From the NCBI RefSeq assembly GCF_000730645.1, contig NZ_BBIU01000017.1, forward strand, positions 1-64,000: 64,000 nt of DNA, given 5' to 3'. This DNA comes from Pseudomonas parafulva NBRC 16636 = DSM 17004. GTDB lineage: Bacteria > Pseudomonadota > Gammaproteobacteria > Pseudomonadales > Pseudomonadaceae. The notes beneath the pieces were generated by a model, which ran no database searches, was not told where the DNA came from, and worked only from the letters and a program-made list of their open reading frames with translations. The translations under genes were made by a program, and so were the position numbers. This document shows positions 1 to 8,424 of this stretch, in pieces (the first letter of the stretch is position 1; every line of letters begins with the position of its first letter).

Positions 1-314
1 GCTCGGCCTCCTGAAGTCGCAACCTGTGTTGCCTGAACTGCCGCGCGCTTAGAAGCAAGAGCGGTCGAGTTTATTCAGTTAATGCGTGGATATATTTAGA
101 GTTGCAGTTGCCACGCTATAACGCGCCTTCATTAACGCCGAATGAAAGTGGTTCATCGCCTCTTACAGATGACATAAACACACCGACAAAAACCATCAAC
201 TTCAACCCTAGCCATCGACGGCACTTTCGCACCCTGCGCAGCAAACGGTTAGACTGTGCCACCTGCCACCTACATTGGCAGGCCCTACCCCGACCCGCCG
301 GAGCCCGTCACCCG

Positions 315-1001
315 ATGTTCATCCTGAGCCGCCTCGACAGCGTGCCACCCGAGTCCTTCCAGAACCAGATCCGCGAGCTGGTGATTCATGCCGTGGGCAC
401 ACTGAGCAGCGTCGCCATCACTGCCGACAACCCCCTCTACCCCCTGTACCAGTACGGCGTCGGCATGGAAGTGCACCAATACCTGCAAGCGCTGGATGGC
501 ACACGCGGCCTGTCAGTGGCCCTGACACTGGCACTGGACGCCGATGCACCTGACAAGCTGCTGGGCTTCGCCCTCACCCTGCCCGCCCAGGACGATGACC
601 AGGCGTGCGAGCTGGCCTTCCTGGCAGTGCACCCCGACCACCGCCGCCAAGGGATCGCCCGCGCCCTGCTGGGCGACCTGCAAGGCCGGCAAGCCTGTGT
701 GGAGCTGAATGCCTTCGCCAGCCAGGTACCGTGGTTCGAAGCCATGGGCATGCAGGTGGTGGCCGCCAACGGTCCGCAGGTGCTGATGAGCAGTACCGGT
801 CAACCAAGCGGCGCCCTGATCGGCCGCCTGGACATCGCGCCCATCTACGAAACCACCGAGGTCATGCAGATTCACACCTACCTGCTCAACCAGCAAGGTG
901 AAGATGCCATGATCGAGGCCGAACAGCAGCGCGACGAACGCCTGGACGCGTTGAGCCTGCAGGCCCAGGCCTGTGTGCGCCAGCGCCAGACGGTCCATTA
1001 A
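315..1001 (+). CDS. GNAT-family N-acetyltransferase
   Basis: 228-residue protein of the Gcn5-related acetyltransferase fold. The acetyl-CoA binding motif A is visible as ELAFLAVHPDHRRQGIARALL-like sequence, with the RRQGIA loop near residue 112. The open frame runs up to a TTG at 102, but the first 71 residues look non-coding (low complexity, no domain), so I chose ATG 315, which has a GGAG about a dozen bases upstream. The C-terminal 60 residues are charged and probably helical. Substrate cannot be told from sequence. It stands alone, convergent with the ABC permease gene that ends 33 bases downstream. Family assignment is solid; start and function are less certain. Confidence 0.85.
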   Translation: MFILSRLDSVPPESFQNQIRELVIHAVGTLSSVAITADNPLYPLYQYGVGMEVHQYLQALDGTRGLSVALTLALDADAPDKLLGFALTLPAQDDDQACELAFLAVHPDHRRQGIARALLGDLQGRQACVELNAFASQVPWFEAMGMQVVAANGPQVLMSSTGQPSGALIGRLDIAPIYETTEVMQIHTYLLNQQGEDAMIEAEQQRDERLDALSLQAQACVRQRQTVH

Positions 1002-1034
1002 GGCGGCGCGGGCTGCCTGCGCAGCCCGTTTGTT

Positions 1035-1790
1035 TCAGGCGTGCACCCAGCGGCGATGCAACCCACGCGCCACGGCATCCAGCGCGAACCCCAGTACACC
1101 AATCAACAGCACCATGGCCATCAGCTCGGAGTACGCCAAGCGGTCGCGGGTATCAAGAATGAAGTAGCCCAGGCCCGCACTCACGCCCAGCATTTCGCAG
1201 GGCACCAGCACGATCCAGAGGATACCGATGGCCAGGCGAACGCCTGTCAGCACATGCCCGATCACCCCCGGCACGATGACCTTGCACAGGGTTTCCCAAC
1301 GGGTGGCACTCAGGCTGCGACTTAATTGCAACCAGCGCGGGTCCAGTTGGCGAACACCTGCTGCTGTGTTCAGCAAAATCGGCCACAGCGCGGCGAACGC
1401 CAGCAGAAAATAGATAGGCTGGTCCCCTACCCCCATCAGCATCACCACCACGGGCATCCAGGACAGGGGCGAGATCATGCGCAAAAACTGGAACGCCGGT
1501 GTGGTTGCGGCTTCCAGGTGACGGTAGCTGCCCACCAGCAAACCCAGGGGTACGCCGATCAACAACGCCAGTAGCAGGCCCACCAGAATACGCTTCAGGC
1601 TCACCCAGATGTGCCCGTATACCTCGCCCTGCCCTAACAGCTCGACCAGGCTGGCAAGGGTCGCCGCCGGTGAAAACCGCGCCGACAGCCCATCGGCCTG
1701 GCCGAACACTTCCACCCCGGCCCACCACAGCACCAACAGCGCCAGCAACCCGGCCAGCCCGAGGCTGGCGTGAACGACATGCTTGCGCAT
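1035..1790 (-). CDS. ABC importer permease, SsuC/TauC/NrtB type
   Basis: 251-residue inner-membrane permease with about six hydrophobic segments and a BPD_transp_1 EAA region (residues near 150-190, ending in GIGLG/ILWIVLVP-like sequence). It is the last gene of a minus-strand operon; its ATG shares one base with the stop of the substrate-binding protein gene, so the two are translationally coupled. The family imports sulfonates, taurine, nitrate or bicarbonate. Given the binding protein and a nearby acyl-CoA-dehydrogenase-like flavoprotein, an organosulfur or related small-molecule substrate is my inference. Confidence 0.9.
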   Translation of the reverse strand: MRKHVVHASLGLAGLLALLVLWWAGVEVFGQADGLSARFSPAATLASLVELLGQGEVYGHIWVSLKRILVGLLLALLIGVPLGLLVGSYRHLEAATTPAFQFLRMISPLSWMPVVVMLMGVGDQPIYFLLAFAALWPILLNTAAGVRQLDPRWLQLSRSLSATRWETLCKVIVPGVIGHVLTGVRLAIGILWIVLVPCEMLGVSAGLGYFILDTRDRLAYSELMAMVLLIGVLGFALDAVARGLHRRWVHA

Positions 1791-2995
1791 CAGACCGCGA
1801 ACTCCTCACTGCGCTCGTAGTTGTCGGCGATGCCGAACACCGAGGGCCCACCCACTGCGGCAATGGCGTTGCGCACAAAGCGGTCATCTACCAGGTCGCG
1901 GGCTATGTGGGCAGGGTCCAGATTGGCCAGGAAGCGGTTATCACCCTCGATCAACGTCGTCTTCAGGCGCTTCACCAGTTCTTCGGTATAGCTCGGGTAC
2001 GGGTAAGGCTGGAAGTCGATACGCTTTTCATCCCACTGCTGATGGCGGATGGCGCCGCTGGCAATGTACCCGGCACGGTCGTCGGCAGCGGGCGCCAGCA
2101 CCTTGGCCAGCACGGCGGGCTCATGGGGCGTGTACTTGTTGGGGCCGGCCTTGGACAGCAGTGCGGCGGCCTCGGCGCGATGGTCGCGGGTCCATTGCTG
2201 GGCCTTGACGATGGCGTTGACCACCTTCTGCGACCACTCCGGGCGGTTGTTGAGGTCGTGCTCGTGCATGAACACCACGCAGCACGCGTGATTGCGCCAC
2301 ACATCGCCGGTAAAGCGCTGCACCCGGCCCACCTTGAGGTTCTCGGCCAGGGCGTTGAATGGCTCGGCAACGATGTAACCGGCGATGCGCTTGCTGGCCA
2401 GGGCCGGAGGCATGTCCGAAGGTGGCAGCACCAGCAGGTTGACCTGGTTGGCCGCCAACGGCGCGTTGGCGGGCTTGGAAACGGCTTCAAGGCCGTTGTC
2501 GGTCAGCATCTGCTGCAACACCACGTTATGGATGGAATACCAGAACGGGATCGCTACGGTCTTGCCGCCCAGCTGCTTGATATCGGTTATGTCTGGTGCC
2601 ACCGTCAGCCCCGAACCGCCCACGTGGTTCCAGGCGACCACCTTGGCCGGGACCTTGCTGCCATAGCGCGCCCATACGGTCATGGGCGACAGCAGGTGGA
2701 TGACATTGACCTGCCCAGAGATGAACGCTTCGATCACCTGCGCCCAACTGCGCAGCAGCACTGGCCGCTCGGCCTTGATGCCTTCGGCTTCGAACAGGCC
2801 GTTATTGTGCGCCACCAGCAACGGTGTGGCATCGGTGATCGGCAGGTAACCAATGCGCACAGGCGCATCCGGCTCGGCGGCAGCGCGCGCCTGCAGGCTG
2901 GACAGCAGCGGCAAGGCGCCGGCAGCGGTGAACATGGCGCCGAGCTTTAGAAAATCACGGCGTGAAGAAGAGGAGCAGCAGTCATCCATGCACAT
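1790..2995 (-). CDS. ABC substrate-binding protein, SsuA/NrtA-like, Tat-type signal
   Basis: 401-residue periplasmic binding protein of the NMT1/SsuA-NrtA family. The N-terminus carries a twin-arginine signal (RRDFLKLG at residues 12-19) followed by a hydrophobic core and an ARAAA-type cleavage site near residue 38. This is unusual, since most SsuA proteins use Sec. A cysteine pair (residues 6-7) precedes the signal. At 401 residues it is longer than SsuA (about 320) and nearer the NrtA/CmpA length. Its start overlaps the ATPase gene by 14 bases, and its stop overlaps the permease start. An alternative ATG lies two codons in. The ligand is unknown. Confidence 0.9.
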   Translation of the reverse strand: MCMDDCCSSSSRRDFLKLGAMFTAAGALPLLSSLQARAAAEPDAPVRIGYLPITDATPLLVAHNNGLFEAEGIKAERPVLLRSWAQVIEAFISGQVNVIHLLSPMTVWARYGSKVPAKVVAWNHVGGSGLTVAPDITDIKQLGGKTVAIPFWYSIHNVVLQQMLTDNGLEAVSKPANAPLAANQVNLLVLPPSDMPPALASKRIAGYIVAEPFNALAENLKVGRVQRFTGDVWRNHACCVVFMHEHDLNNRPEWSQKVVNAIVKAQQWTRDHRAEAAALLSKAGPNKYTPHEPAVLAKVLAPAADDRAGYIASGAIRHQQWDEKRIDFQPYPYPSYTEELVKRLKTTLIEGDNRFLANLDPAHIARDLVDDRFVRNAIAAVGGPSVFGIADNYERSEEFAV

Positions 2996-3803
2996 GGACA
3001 GCCTCCGAGGGCAACAGGGTTAGGTGGGGTTCGACTGTGCGGCTTGCCCGCCGAAGGGTTTTCAGAATGTCGATGCGCAAGGCGCCCAGTGCCTCGACCT
3101 GCTGCGTCCGCGGTTGCGGCAGGTCGATGGGCCATTGGCCGAGGACATGCGCTGGGTGATCGCCCAGTAGCAATACCCGATCGGACAACAGCAGGGCTTC
3201 GTCGATGTCGTGGGTAATCAGCACCGCCGCCGTGTTATGGGTGGCGATCAGTTGCAGCAGCAATTGCTGCATATCGGCCCGGGTCACTTCATCCAGTGCC
3301 CCGAACGGCTCATCCAACAGCAGCACCTGTGGCTGGCGCGCCAGGCAGCGGGCCAGCGCCGTTCGCTGAGCCATGCCGCCCGACAGCTGCGCCGGGTACT
3401 GGTTGCGCGCATGGCCCAGGCCCACGGCGGCGATGGCATGGTCAACCCGTGCGCGACGCTCGTGCGCGGCCAGGTTGGGCTGGCGCGCAAAGTCCAGGCC
3501 GAAGGCGACGTTCTTTTCAAGGTTCAGCCAAGGCAACAGGCTCGGGTCCTGGAACGCCACCGCCAGGCGCGGATGCGGGCCCTGCAACGGTTGCCCATGC
3601 AGGCTCACGGTACCGCTGCGGGGCTGCTGCAGGCCCGCCAACACCCGCAACAAGCTCGACTTGCCCACTCCGCTCGGCCCCAGGATGCTCACCACCTCCC
3701 CGGGTGCAAGCTGGAGATCGAACTGGGCGAGTACCTGTTGCCAGCCGCCCTCGCGAGGGTAACCCAGGCTGATATCCCGGGCTTCCAGCACTACCTGCGT
3801 CAT
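2982..3803 (-). CDS. ABC importer ATPase, SsuB/TauB/NrtD type
   Basis: 273-residue nucleotide-binding subunit. Walker A is GPSGVGKSS, the signature is LSGGMAQR, Walker B is VLLLDEPFGALD, and the switch histidine is in LITHDIDEA. The open frame extends upstream to 3974, but the ABC domain begins at MTQVVLEARDISLGY. The ATG at 3803 forms an ATGA overlap with the stop of the upstream flavoprotein gene, which fixes the start. It powers the permease and binding protein encoded just downstream. Family assignment is certain; the substrate is not. Confidence 0.92.
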   Translation of the reverse strand: MTQVVLEARDISLGYPREGGWQQVLAQFDLQLAPGEVVSILGPSGVGKSSLLRVLAGLQQPRSGTVSLHGQPLQGPHPRLAVAFQDPSLLPWLNLEKNVAFGLDFARQPNLAAHERRARVDHAIAAVGLGHARNQYPAQLSGGMAQRTALARCLARQPQVLLLDEPFGALDEVTRADMQQLLLQLIATHNTAAVLITHDIDEALLLSDRVLLLGDHPAHVLGQWPIDLPQPRTQQVEALGALRIDILKTLRRASRTVEPHLTLLPSEAVHVHG

Positions 3804-4864
3804 GCCGAGGCGGCCTGGCGCTGCAGTTCGGCGCGAAGCTGCACAAGGCTCGGCGTCACGATCGGCACAAAGGCCGACTCGCGCCAGCGCCGGGCAAAGC
3901 CTTCGCCATACTCGCTCAGGTAGGCCTTGCCACCGCTGGCCTGAAGCTCCAGCTGTACAGCATCGGCCGCACACTCGGCCAGGGTGATGCGCAGTTTGAA
4001 CAGGGCTGCCGGCTGCTGGCGGAAGCGCTCGTCCAACAGCCCCTGCTTGAGCTCGGCAACGGTGTTTTCCAGCCGTGCGGCCAGCACCTGCTGCGCCTCC
4101 TCAAGGAACGACGCCCGCCCGTGCAGGTGCAGTTGCACCTCCTGCAACGCCCGGCGCGCAAGGCCGATGGCCATGCCACACTGCAGTGCGAGAAACGCAG
4201 GCCGGACCTGAGGCAGGAATTCACGGGCGTTTTCATGCAGCAGCCAGTCGCGGGCCAGTTGTACCTGGTGGAAGGCCAGCGCCGCCGTATTGCTGGACTG
4301 CAGGCCCATCAACTGCAGGTCGTCGGACCGTTCCAGGCCCTGTGCCCCGGACGGGATAGCCAGCACGAACGGAGCCCCCCCGGCATCGTCCTCAATGGCT
4401 GCGGCCACCACGAAGCCGCTTTTGCGCAAATTGGTCACCCAGTGCAGGCGGCCTTCGAGGTTCCAGCCGTCATAGGTGGGGCGCCCACGCACCTGCAGCG
4501 CCTCGATGCCAGACAGGAACTTCATGGCATTGGACAGGCCGGTGGCGCCGGCCAGTTCACCCTTTAGCAGCTGCGGCAGCAGCCGCTCGCGCAGGCCTTG
4601 GTTAGGGCTGTGCAGCAGGTACTCGATGAAGGCACGCTGCCCCCAGCACACGAACGCCGTGGCCAGCGAGCGGCCGGCGATGGCGGCAATTGCCTCGACG
4701 GCATCGGTGACCTGGCCGCCGACCCCGCCCAACGCAGGGTCAACGCCAACCTGCAACAGCTGCGAGTCGGCAATGTGCGCCAGCACCTGGTGCGGTTCGC
4801 ACTGGCCCCGGTCGATGGCTTCGGCGTTGGCATCCAGCCACGTCCGAAATGCACAATCTTGCAT
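3800..4864 (-). CDS. acyl-CoA dehydrogenase-like flavoprotein (possible SfnB/DszC-type oxygenase)
   Basis: 354-residue protein of the acyl-CoA dehydrogenase fold, with an N-terminal helical part, a middle beta part (TGLSNAMKF, LEGRLHWVTN) and a C-terminal helical bundle. ATG 4864 follows AAGGAG at good spacing; upstream residues are REP-derived sequence. Members of this superfamily encoded with SsuABC-like importers are often FMN-dependent desulfurising or hydroxylating monooxygenases (SfnB, DszC relatives) rather than true fatty-acid enzymes. The overlap with the importer ATPase gene shows that uptake and turnover are linked. Whether the reaction is dehydrogenation or oxygenation is inference. 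Confidence 0.75.
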   Translation of the reverse strand: MQDCAFRTWLDANAEAIDRGQCEPHQVLAHIADSQLLQVGVDPALGGVGGQVTDAVEAIAAIAGRSLATAFVCWGQRAFIEYLLHSPNQGLRERLLPQLLKGELAGATGLSNAMKFLSGIEALQVRGRPTYDGWNLEGRLHWVTNLRKSGFVVAAAIEDDAGGAPFVLAIPSGAQGLERSDDLQLMGLQSSNTAALAFHQVQLARDWLLHENAREFLPQVRPAFLALQCGMAIGLARRALQEVQLHLHGRASFLEEAQQVLAARLENTVAELKQGLLDERFRQQPAALFKLRITLAECAADAVQLELQASGGKAYLSEYGEGFARRWRESAFVPIVTPSLVQLRAELQRQAASA

Positions 4865-4904
4865 GATCTTGCTCCTTGTAAAACGCCGCGGCCGCCAGGC
4901 GACC

Positions 4905-4931
4905 CCTCTGCGGCACCAGGCCGCTCCTACA
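4905..4931 (-). repeat. REP-like palindromic element
   Basis: Read on the minus strand this is a GTAG-headed element (GTAGGAGCGGCC followed by a TGCCGC arm), the form common in P. putida intergenic gaps. It lies between the AhpD-like gene and the flavoprotein gene, in an otherwise featureless 99-base spacer. Confidence 0.6.
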
Positions 4932-4963
4932 CCGACCACCCACCTGGCAGCCCGTTGGGTGAA

Positions 4964-5527
4964 TCAGGCAGACGGCTGATGCCAGCGGTATTTGCCCAGC
5001 TCGTCATTGAGCGGCGTCTGGGCGAACACATTAGCAAAGTTGCACAGGGTTGCGAGGCTCACCCCCAGAATCACTTCCAGGGCGTTGCCTTCTGTGAAAC
5101 CGGCGTCACGGAACGCCTGGTAGGTCGCATCACTGACATTGCCACGGGTGGCGATGACTTCGCGGGCAAAGGCCGCCAGGGTTTCATAGCGTGCATCGGG
5201 CAATTCACCGCGAGCACGCAGGGCATCGACCACCTCCTGGGGCAGCTTGGCCTTGTTCAGCGCCACGGCCGTGTGGCCTGCCACGCAGAAGTCACAACCG
5301 TGCTGGGTGGCGGCAATCAACTGCACCACCTCGCGTTCGGCGAGGGTGAGTTCCGATTTGCCGTTCAACGCAGAAACGGTCACGTAGGTTTCCAGCGCAG
5401 CCGGTGCATTGGCCAGCACCCCCAGCAGGTTGGGGATGAAGCCGGCGTTCTTCTGGGCATTTTCCAAAAACGGCCGGGCCGCCTCGGGGGCGCTTTGCAG
5501 GGTGTGTAGGGTAATGCGCGAGGACAT
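4964..5527 (-). CDS. AhpD-like / carboxymuconolactone decarboxylase-family protein
   Basis: 187-residue helical protein of the alkylhydroperoxidase-D/CMD family. The redox motif CDFCVAGH (Cys-x2-Cys-x3-His type) is intact, which favours a peroxidase or disulfide-exchange role over ring decarboxylation. I chose ATG 5527 (MSSRITLH) because GGAG lies eight bases upstream; an upstream ATG at 5593 would add 22 poorly conserved residues. It is the first gene of the minus-strand operon that continues into the flavoprotein and ABC importer. It may protect a flavin monooxygenase system from peroxide, which is inference. Confidence 0.85.
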   Translation of the reverse strand: MSSRITLHTLQSAPEAARPFLENAQKNAGFIPNLLGVLANAPAALETYVTVSALNGKSELTLAEREVVQLIAATQHGCDFCVAGHTAVALNKAKLPQEVVDALRARGELPDARYETLAAFAREVIATRGNVSDATYQAFRDAGFTEGNALEVILGVSLATLCNFANVFAQTPLNDELGKYRWHQPSA

Positions 5528-5629
5528 GAGGTAGTCTCCATACTTGGGTGTGCCCACAGTCTGTTGGTTATAAGAAGTTCGCTCCATATTCATCAGTCGC
5601 TTTTACTTGCTCCAGAGTGTTTGTATTAG

Positions 5630-6541
5630 ATGATTTGCGCCAGCCACCTCGTTGAATGGTTATTAGAAAGCCTGGAACTCGATGCCAGCCTGTTCCACGT
5701 GGGCCGCTATTGCGGCGGCTGGCACGCCAGCACCCACGGCATGGGCCACGCCAGTTTTCACCTGGTGGTGCAGGGGCACTGCTGGCTCCACGCAGCCGGG
5801 CAAGCGCAACCGGTGCGGCTCGAGCGTGGTGATGCGGTGTTTCTGTTGCGCGACATCGAATACCGGCTGGCCAGTGAGGAGGACACGGCGGGCGCCTGCG
5901 CCCAACCGCGCCAGGCCATGCAGACGCTGGATGCCGAGGCGGTGGACGGCGTGGGGCTGGTGTGCGGCTTTTTCCACTTCAGCAGCGGGTTGTCTTCGCT
6001 GATTGCCGAAGGGCTGGCCGACCTTATCGTGCTCCGCGCCGACGACCCGGCGGGCAATGCAGCCCAGGCGCTGTTCGGGTTGATCATGGAGGAATGCCGG
6101 CGCCAGCCCGGGCCGTCACAGGTATTGTTGGAGCGCCTGACTCATCTGCTGTTCCTGTATGCACTGCGCCAACAGGTGCATGCCGGGCAGAAGTATGGAG
6201 GCTTGATCGCCCTCGCCCGCCAGCCCAACTTTGCCGAATTGCTGGAGCAACTGATCGGTGACCCCGGGCAGCCCTGGACACTGGAACGCATGGCGGCGTG
6301 CACCGGCCTGTCACGGTCGGCATTTTTCAAACGCTTCAACGACCTGGCCGGTCAGTCGCCCGGCCAGGTACTGCTGGCACTGCGCATGCGCCATGCCAGC
6401 CAGTTGCTGCGGGCGGGACATACGGTGGAGCAAGTGGGCGTGCAAGCCGGGTACCAGTCGGTGGCCGCGTTCACCCGGGCCTTCACCAAGGCCATCGGCG
6501 TGCAGCCTGGGGCGTACCGGCGCCAGCACGACAGCCGTTAG
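5630..6541 (+). CDS. AraC-family transcriptional regulator with cupin sensor domain
   Basis: 303-residue regulator. The N-terminal half is a cupin_6-type sensor (HASTHGMGHASFHLVVQG region), and the C-terminal 100 residues carry two helix-turn-helix units (MAACTGLSRSAFFKRF and VGVQAGYQSVAAFTRAF). It is divergent from the AhpD-like gene with a 102-base spacer and is the natural regulator of the 1035-5527 operon. No strong Shine-Dalgarno precedes ATG 5630. The effector is unknown. Confidence 0.9.
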   Translation: MICASHLVEWLLESLELDASLFHVGRYCGGWHASTHGMGHASFHLVVQGHCWLHAAGQAQPVRLERGDAVFLLRDIEYRLASEEDTAGACAQPRQAMQTLDAEAVDGVGLVCGFFHFSSGLSSLIAEGLADLIVLRADDPAGNAAQALFGLIMEECRRQPGPSQVLLERLTHLLFLYALRQQVHAGQKYGGLIALARQPNFAELLEQLIGDPGQPWTLERMAACTGLSRSAFFKRFNDLAGQSPGQVLLALRMRHASQLLRAGHTVEQVGVQAGYQSVAAFTRAFTKAIGVQPGAYRRQHDSR

Positions 6542-6743
6542 CAGCGCGAGCTGCCACTCATGCCGTTACGTTGTATGACTGTTCAACAATAATGGCTATA
6601 TGTAATCATCCAAAGCAAAACAGTATTCGTGAGGGTACGGTCCACTCCCTAATCCGCAGCGCTTCCAGAGCCTGGCGCCTTTCCGGTGACATGGCATTGC
6701 GTCACCAGCTCCCGAGGCCTGCCTGCCACCGTAGGAGCATCTG

Positions 6744-8369
6744 ATGCAGTTGAGGAATATGAAAATCGGCGTTCGCGCAGCCAGCGTGTTTGCCGTGCTG
6801 GGTTTGCTGGTACTGATACTGGGCATGACCGCCCTGTATGAAACCCAGAAGATGGACCAGTCTACGGATGAAATACGCCTGACCTGGATGCCTACCGTGA
6901 TGTCGCTCAGCGATATCAACAGCAACCTTGGCCGGGCCCGCGCACTCACCCTGCGCAGCGCACTGGACGACGACCCCGCTGAACGCAGCCGCAACCTGGA
7001 GCTGATCCGGGGGGTAGAAGCGCAGTTGCAAAAAGGTATCGAAGACTACGTCGGTACCATCGTCAGCGAAGAAGACAGCGCCCTGTTCGAGACCTTCAAA
7101 AGTACCTACCGGGATTACCTGCAAGTCCAGACCGAGGTGCTGCAGGACATCTCGGCCGGCCGCCTGGACAACGCCAAGCAGTCGATCACTGGCCCGCTCA
7201 CTGACCGCGCCGACACCATGATGCAGGCCATGACCGCCCTGATCACCTTCAATGGCAAAGGTGCCGAAGCCGCTTCCCAGTTGAGCAGTGACGTGGCCGA
7301 TGAAGCGTATGTGGCCATCATCGGCGCGCTGGTCATCATCATGCTGGCCCTGCTGGCCATCGCCACCCTGCTCACCCGCAGTATCGTGGTGCCCCTGGCA
7401 GACGCCGTGGCCGTGGCCGAACGTGTCGCAACCGGTGACCTCACCCAGCAGATCCGTGTGGTCGGCCGCGACGAGCCAGCGTTGCTGCTGGCGGCCTTGA
7501 GCCGCATGCAGGGCAACCTGCGCGAAACCATCGGCAAGATCGTCGCGTCGTCCGACCAGTTGGCGTCGGCGTCCGAAGAGCTGCACACCGTGACCGAGGA
7601 CACCAGCCGCGGCCTCCACCAGCAAAGCGCGGAAATCGATCAGGCAGCCACCGCCGTGAACCAGATGACCGCCGCTGTCGAGGAAGTCGCCAACAACGCC
7701 GTGAGCACCGCCGATGCGTCCAAAGGTGCCGACCAGACGACACGCGACGGCCGTGACCGGGTCAACCAGGCGCTGGCGTCCATTGAGCAGTTGGTGGCGG
7801 AAGTGACCGGCACCTCCGGCGAGATCCAGCAACTGGCCAGCAGTGCCAACGAGATCAGCCGGGTGCTGGATGTGATCGGCGCCATCGCCGGGCAAACCAA
7901 CCTGTTGGCGCTCAACGCCGCCATCGAAGCGGCCCGCGCTGGCGAGGCGGGCCGGGGCTTTGCGGTCGTGGCCGACGAGGTACGCGCGCTGGCCCACCGT
8001 ACCCAGCAGTCCACCGCAGAAATCGAGCAGATGATCACCGGTATCCAGAACGGTACCGAGCGCGCGGTCACCGCCATGGGCAGCAGCCAGGACCGTGCGT
8101 CTGGCACGCTTGAAGTGGCGCAGGGTGCCGGCCAGGCGCTGGAAGTGATCGCCGAGGCAATCGCCTCGATCAACCAGCGGAACCTGGTGATTGCCAGCGC
8201 ATCGGAGCAGCAGGCGCAGGTGGCGCGGGAAGTGGACCGCAACCTGGTCAACATCCGCGACCTGTCCATGCAGACCTCGGCCGGTGCCAACCAGACCAGT
8301 GCAGCGGCCCAGGACCTGTCGCGCCTGGCAGTGGACCTCAATGCCATGGTGGCGCAGTTCAAGGTCTGA
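6744..8369 (+). CDS. methyl-accepting chemotaxis receptor
   Basis: 541-residue transmembrane chemoreceptor. TM1 is about residues 11-32, the periplasmic ligand-binding domain about 33-187 (helical, 4-helix-bundle size), TM2 about 189-211 and HAMP about 212-265, followed by the cytoplasmic coiled coil. The highly conserved hairpin tip ([20 protein letters not shown]) lies near residues 380-400. AGGAG precedes ATG 6744. It is monocistronic, ending in a strong hairpin. Ligand cannot be deduced; adjacency to an AraC-controlled operon and an NCS1 permease suggests sensing of a nutrient handled nearby, but this is weak. Confidence 0.95.
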   Translation: MQLRNMKIGVRAASVFAVLGLLVLILGMTALYETQKMDQSTDEIRLTWMPTVMSLSDINSNLGRARALTLRSALDDDPAERSRNLELIRGVEAQLQKGIEDYVGTIVSEEDSALFETFKSTYRDYLQVQTEVLQDISAGRLDNAKQSITGPLTDRADTMMQAMTALITFNGKGAEAASQLSSDVADEAYVAIIGALVIIMLALLAIATLLTRSIVVPLADAVAVAERVATGDLTQQIRVVGRDEPALLLAALSRMQGNLRETIGKIVASSDQLASASEELHTVTEDTSRGLHQQSAEIDQAATAVNQMTAAVEEVANNAVSTADASKGADQTTRDGRDRVNQALASIEQLVAEVTGTSGEIQQLASSANEISRVLDVIGAIAGQTNLLALNAAIEAARAGEAGRGFAVVADEVRALAHRTQQSTAEIEQMITGIQNGTERAVTAMGSSQDRASGTLEVAQGAGQALEVIAEAIASINQRNLVIASASEQQAQVAREVDRNLVNIRDLSMQTSAGANQTSAAAQDLSRLAVDLNAMVAQFKV

Positions 8370-8377
8370 CCCATAAA

Positions 8378-8406
8378 GACCGGGGGCCGCATGGCGGCCC
8401 CCGGTC
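8378..8406. terminator. bidirectional hairpin between convergent genes
   Basis: Perfect 13-bp stem (GACCGGGGGCCGC and its complement) with a 3-base ATG loop, immediately after the chemoreceptor stop and 18 bases before the permease stop. There is no real T tract. It shares the GGGCCGC-N3-GCGGCCC core with hairpins at 58792 and 63424. Confidence 0.65.
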
Positions 8407-8424
8407 AACACAGTGGTGCAGGGA

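Noticed and set aside
2..52. Possible C-terminal tail of an upstream gene (16 codons ending in TAG)
   Set aside because: The frame is open from the window edge to 52, but 16 codons are too few to identify, and other frames are equally uninformative.
1..314. Extended N-terminus of the first GNAT gene
   Set aside because: The frame is open from TTG 102, but the extra 71 residues are not domain-like and no ribosome site precedes that codon.
6702..8411. Long open frame antisense to the chemoreceptor
   Set aside because: It mirrors the codon pattern of the receptor gene at high GC, has no ribosome site and no recognisable domain. The long antisense frames at 13294-15024 and 61295-63454 were rejected for the same reason.
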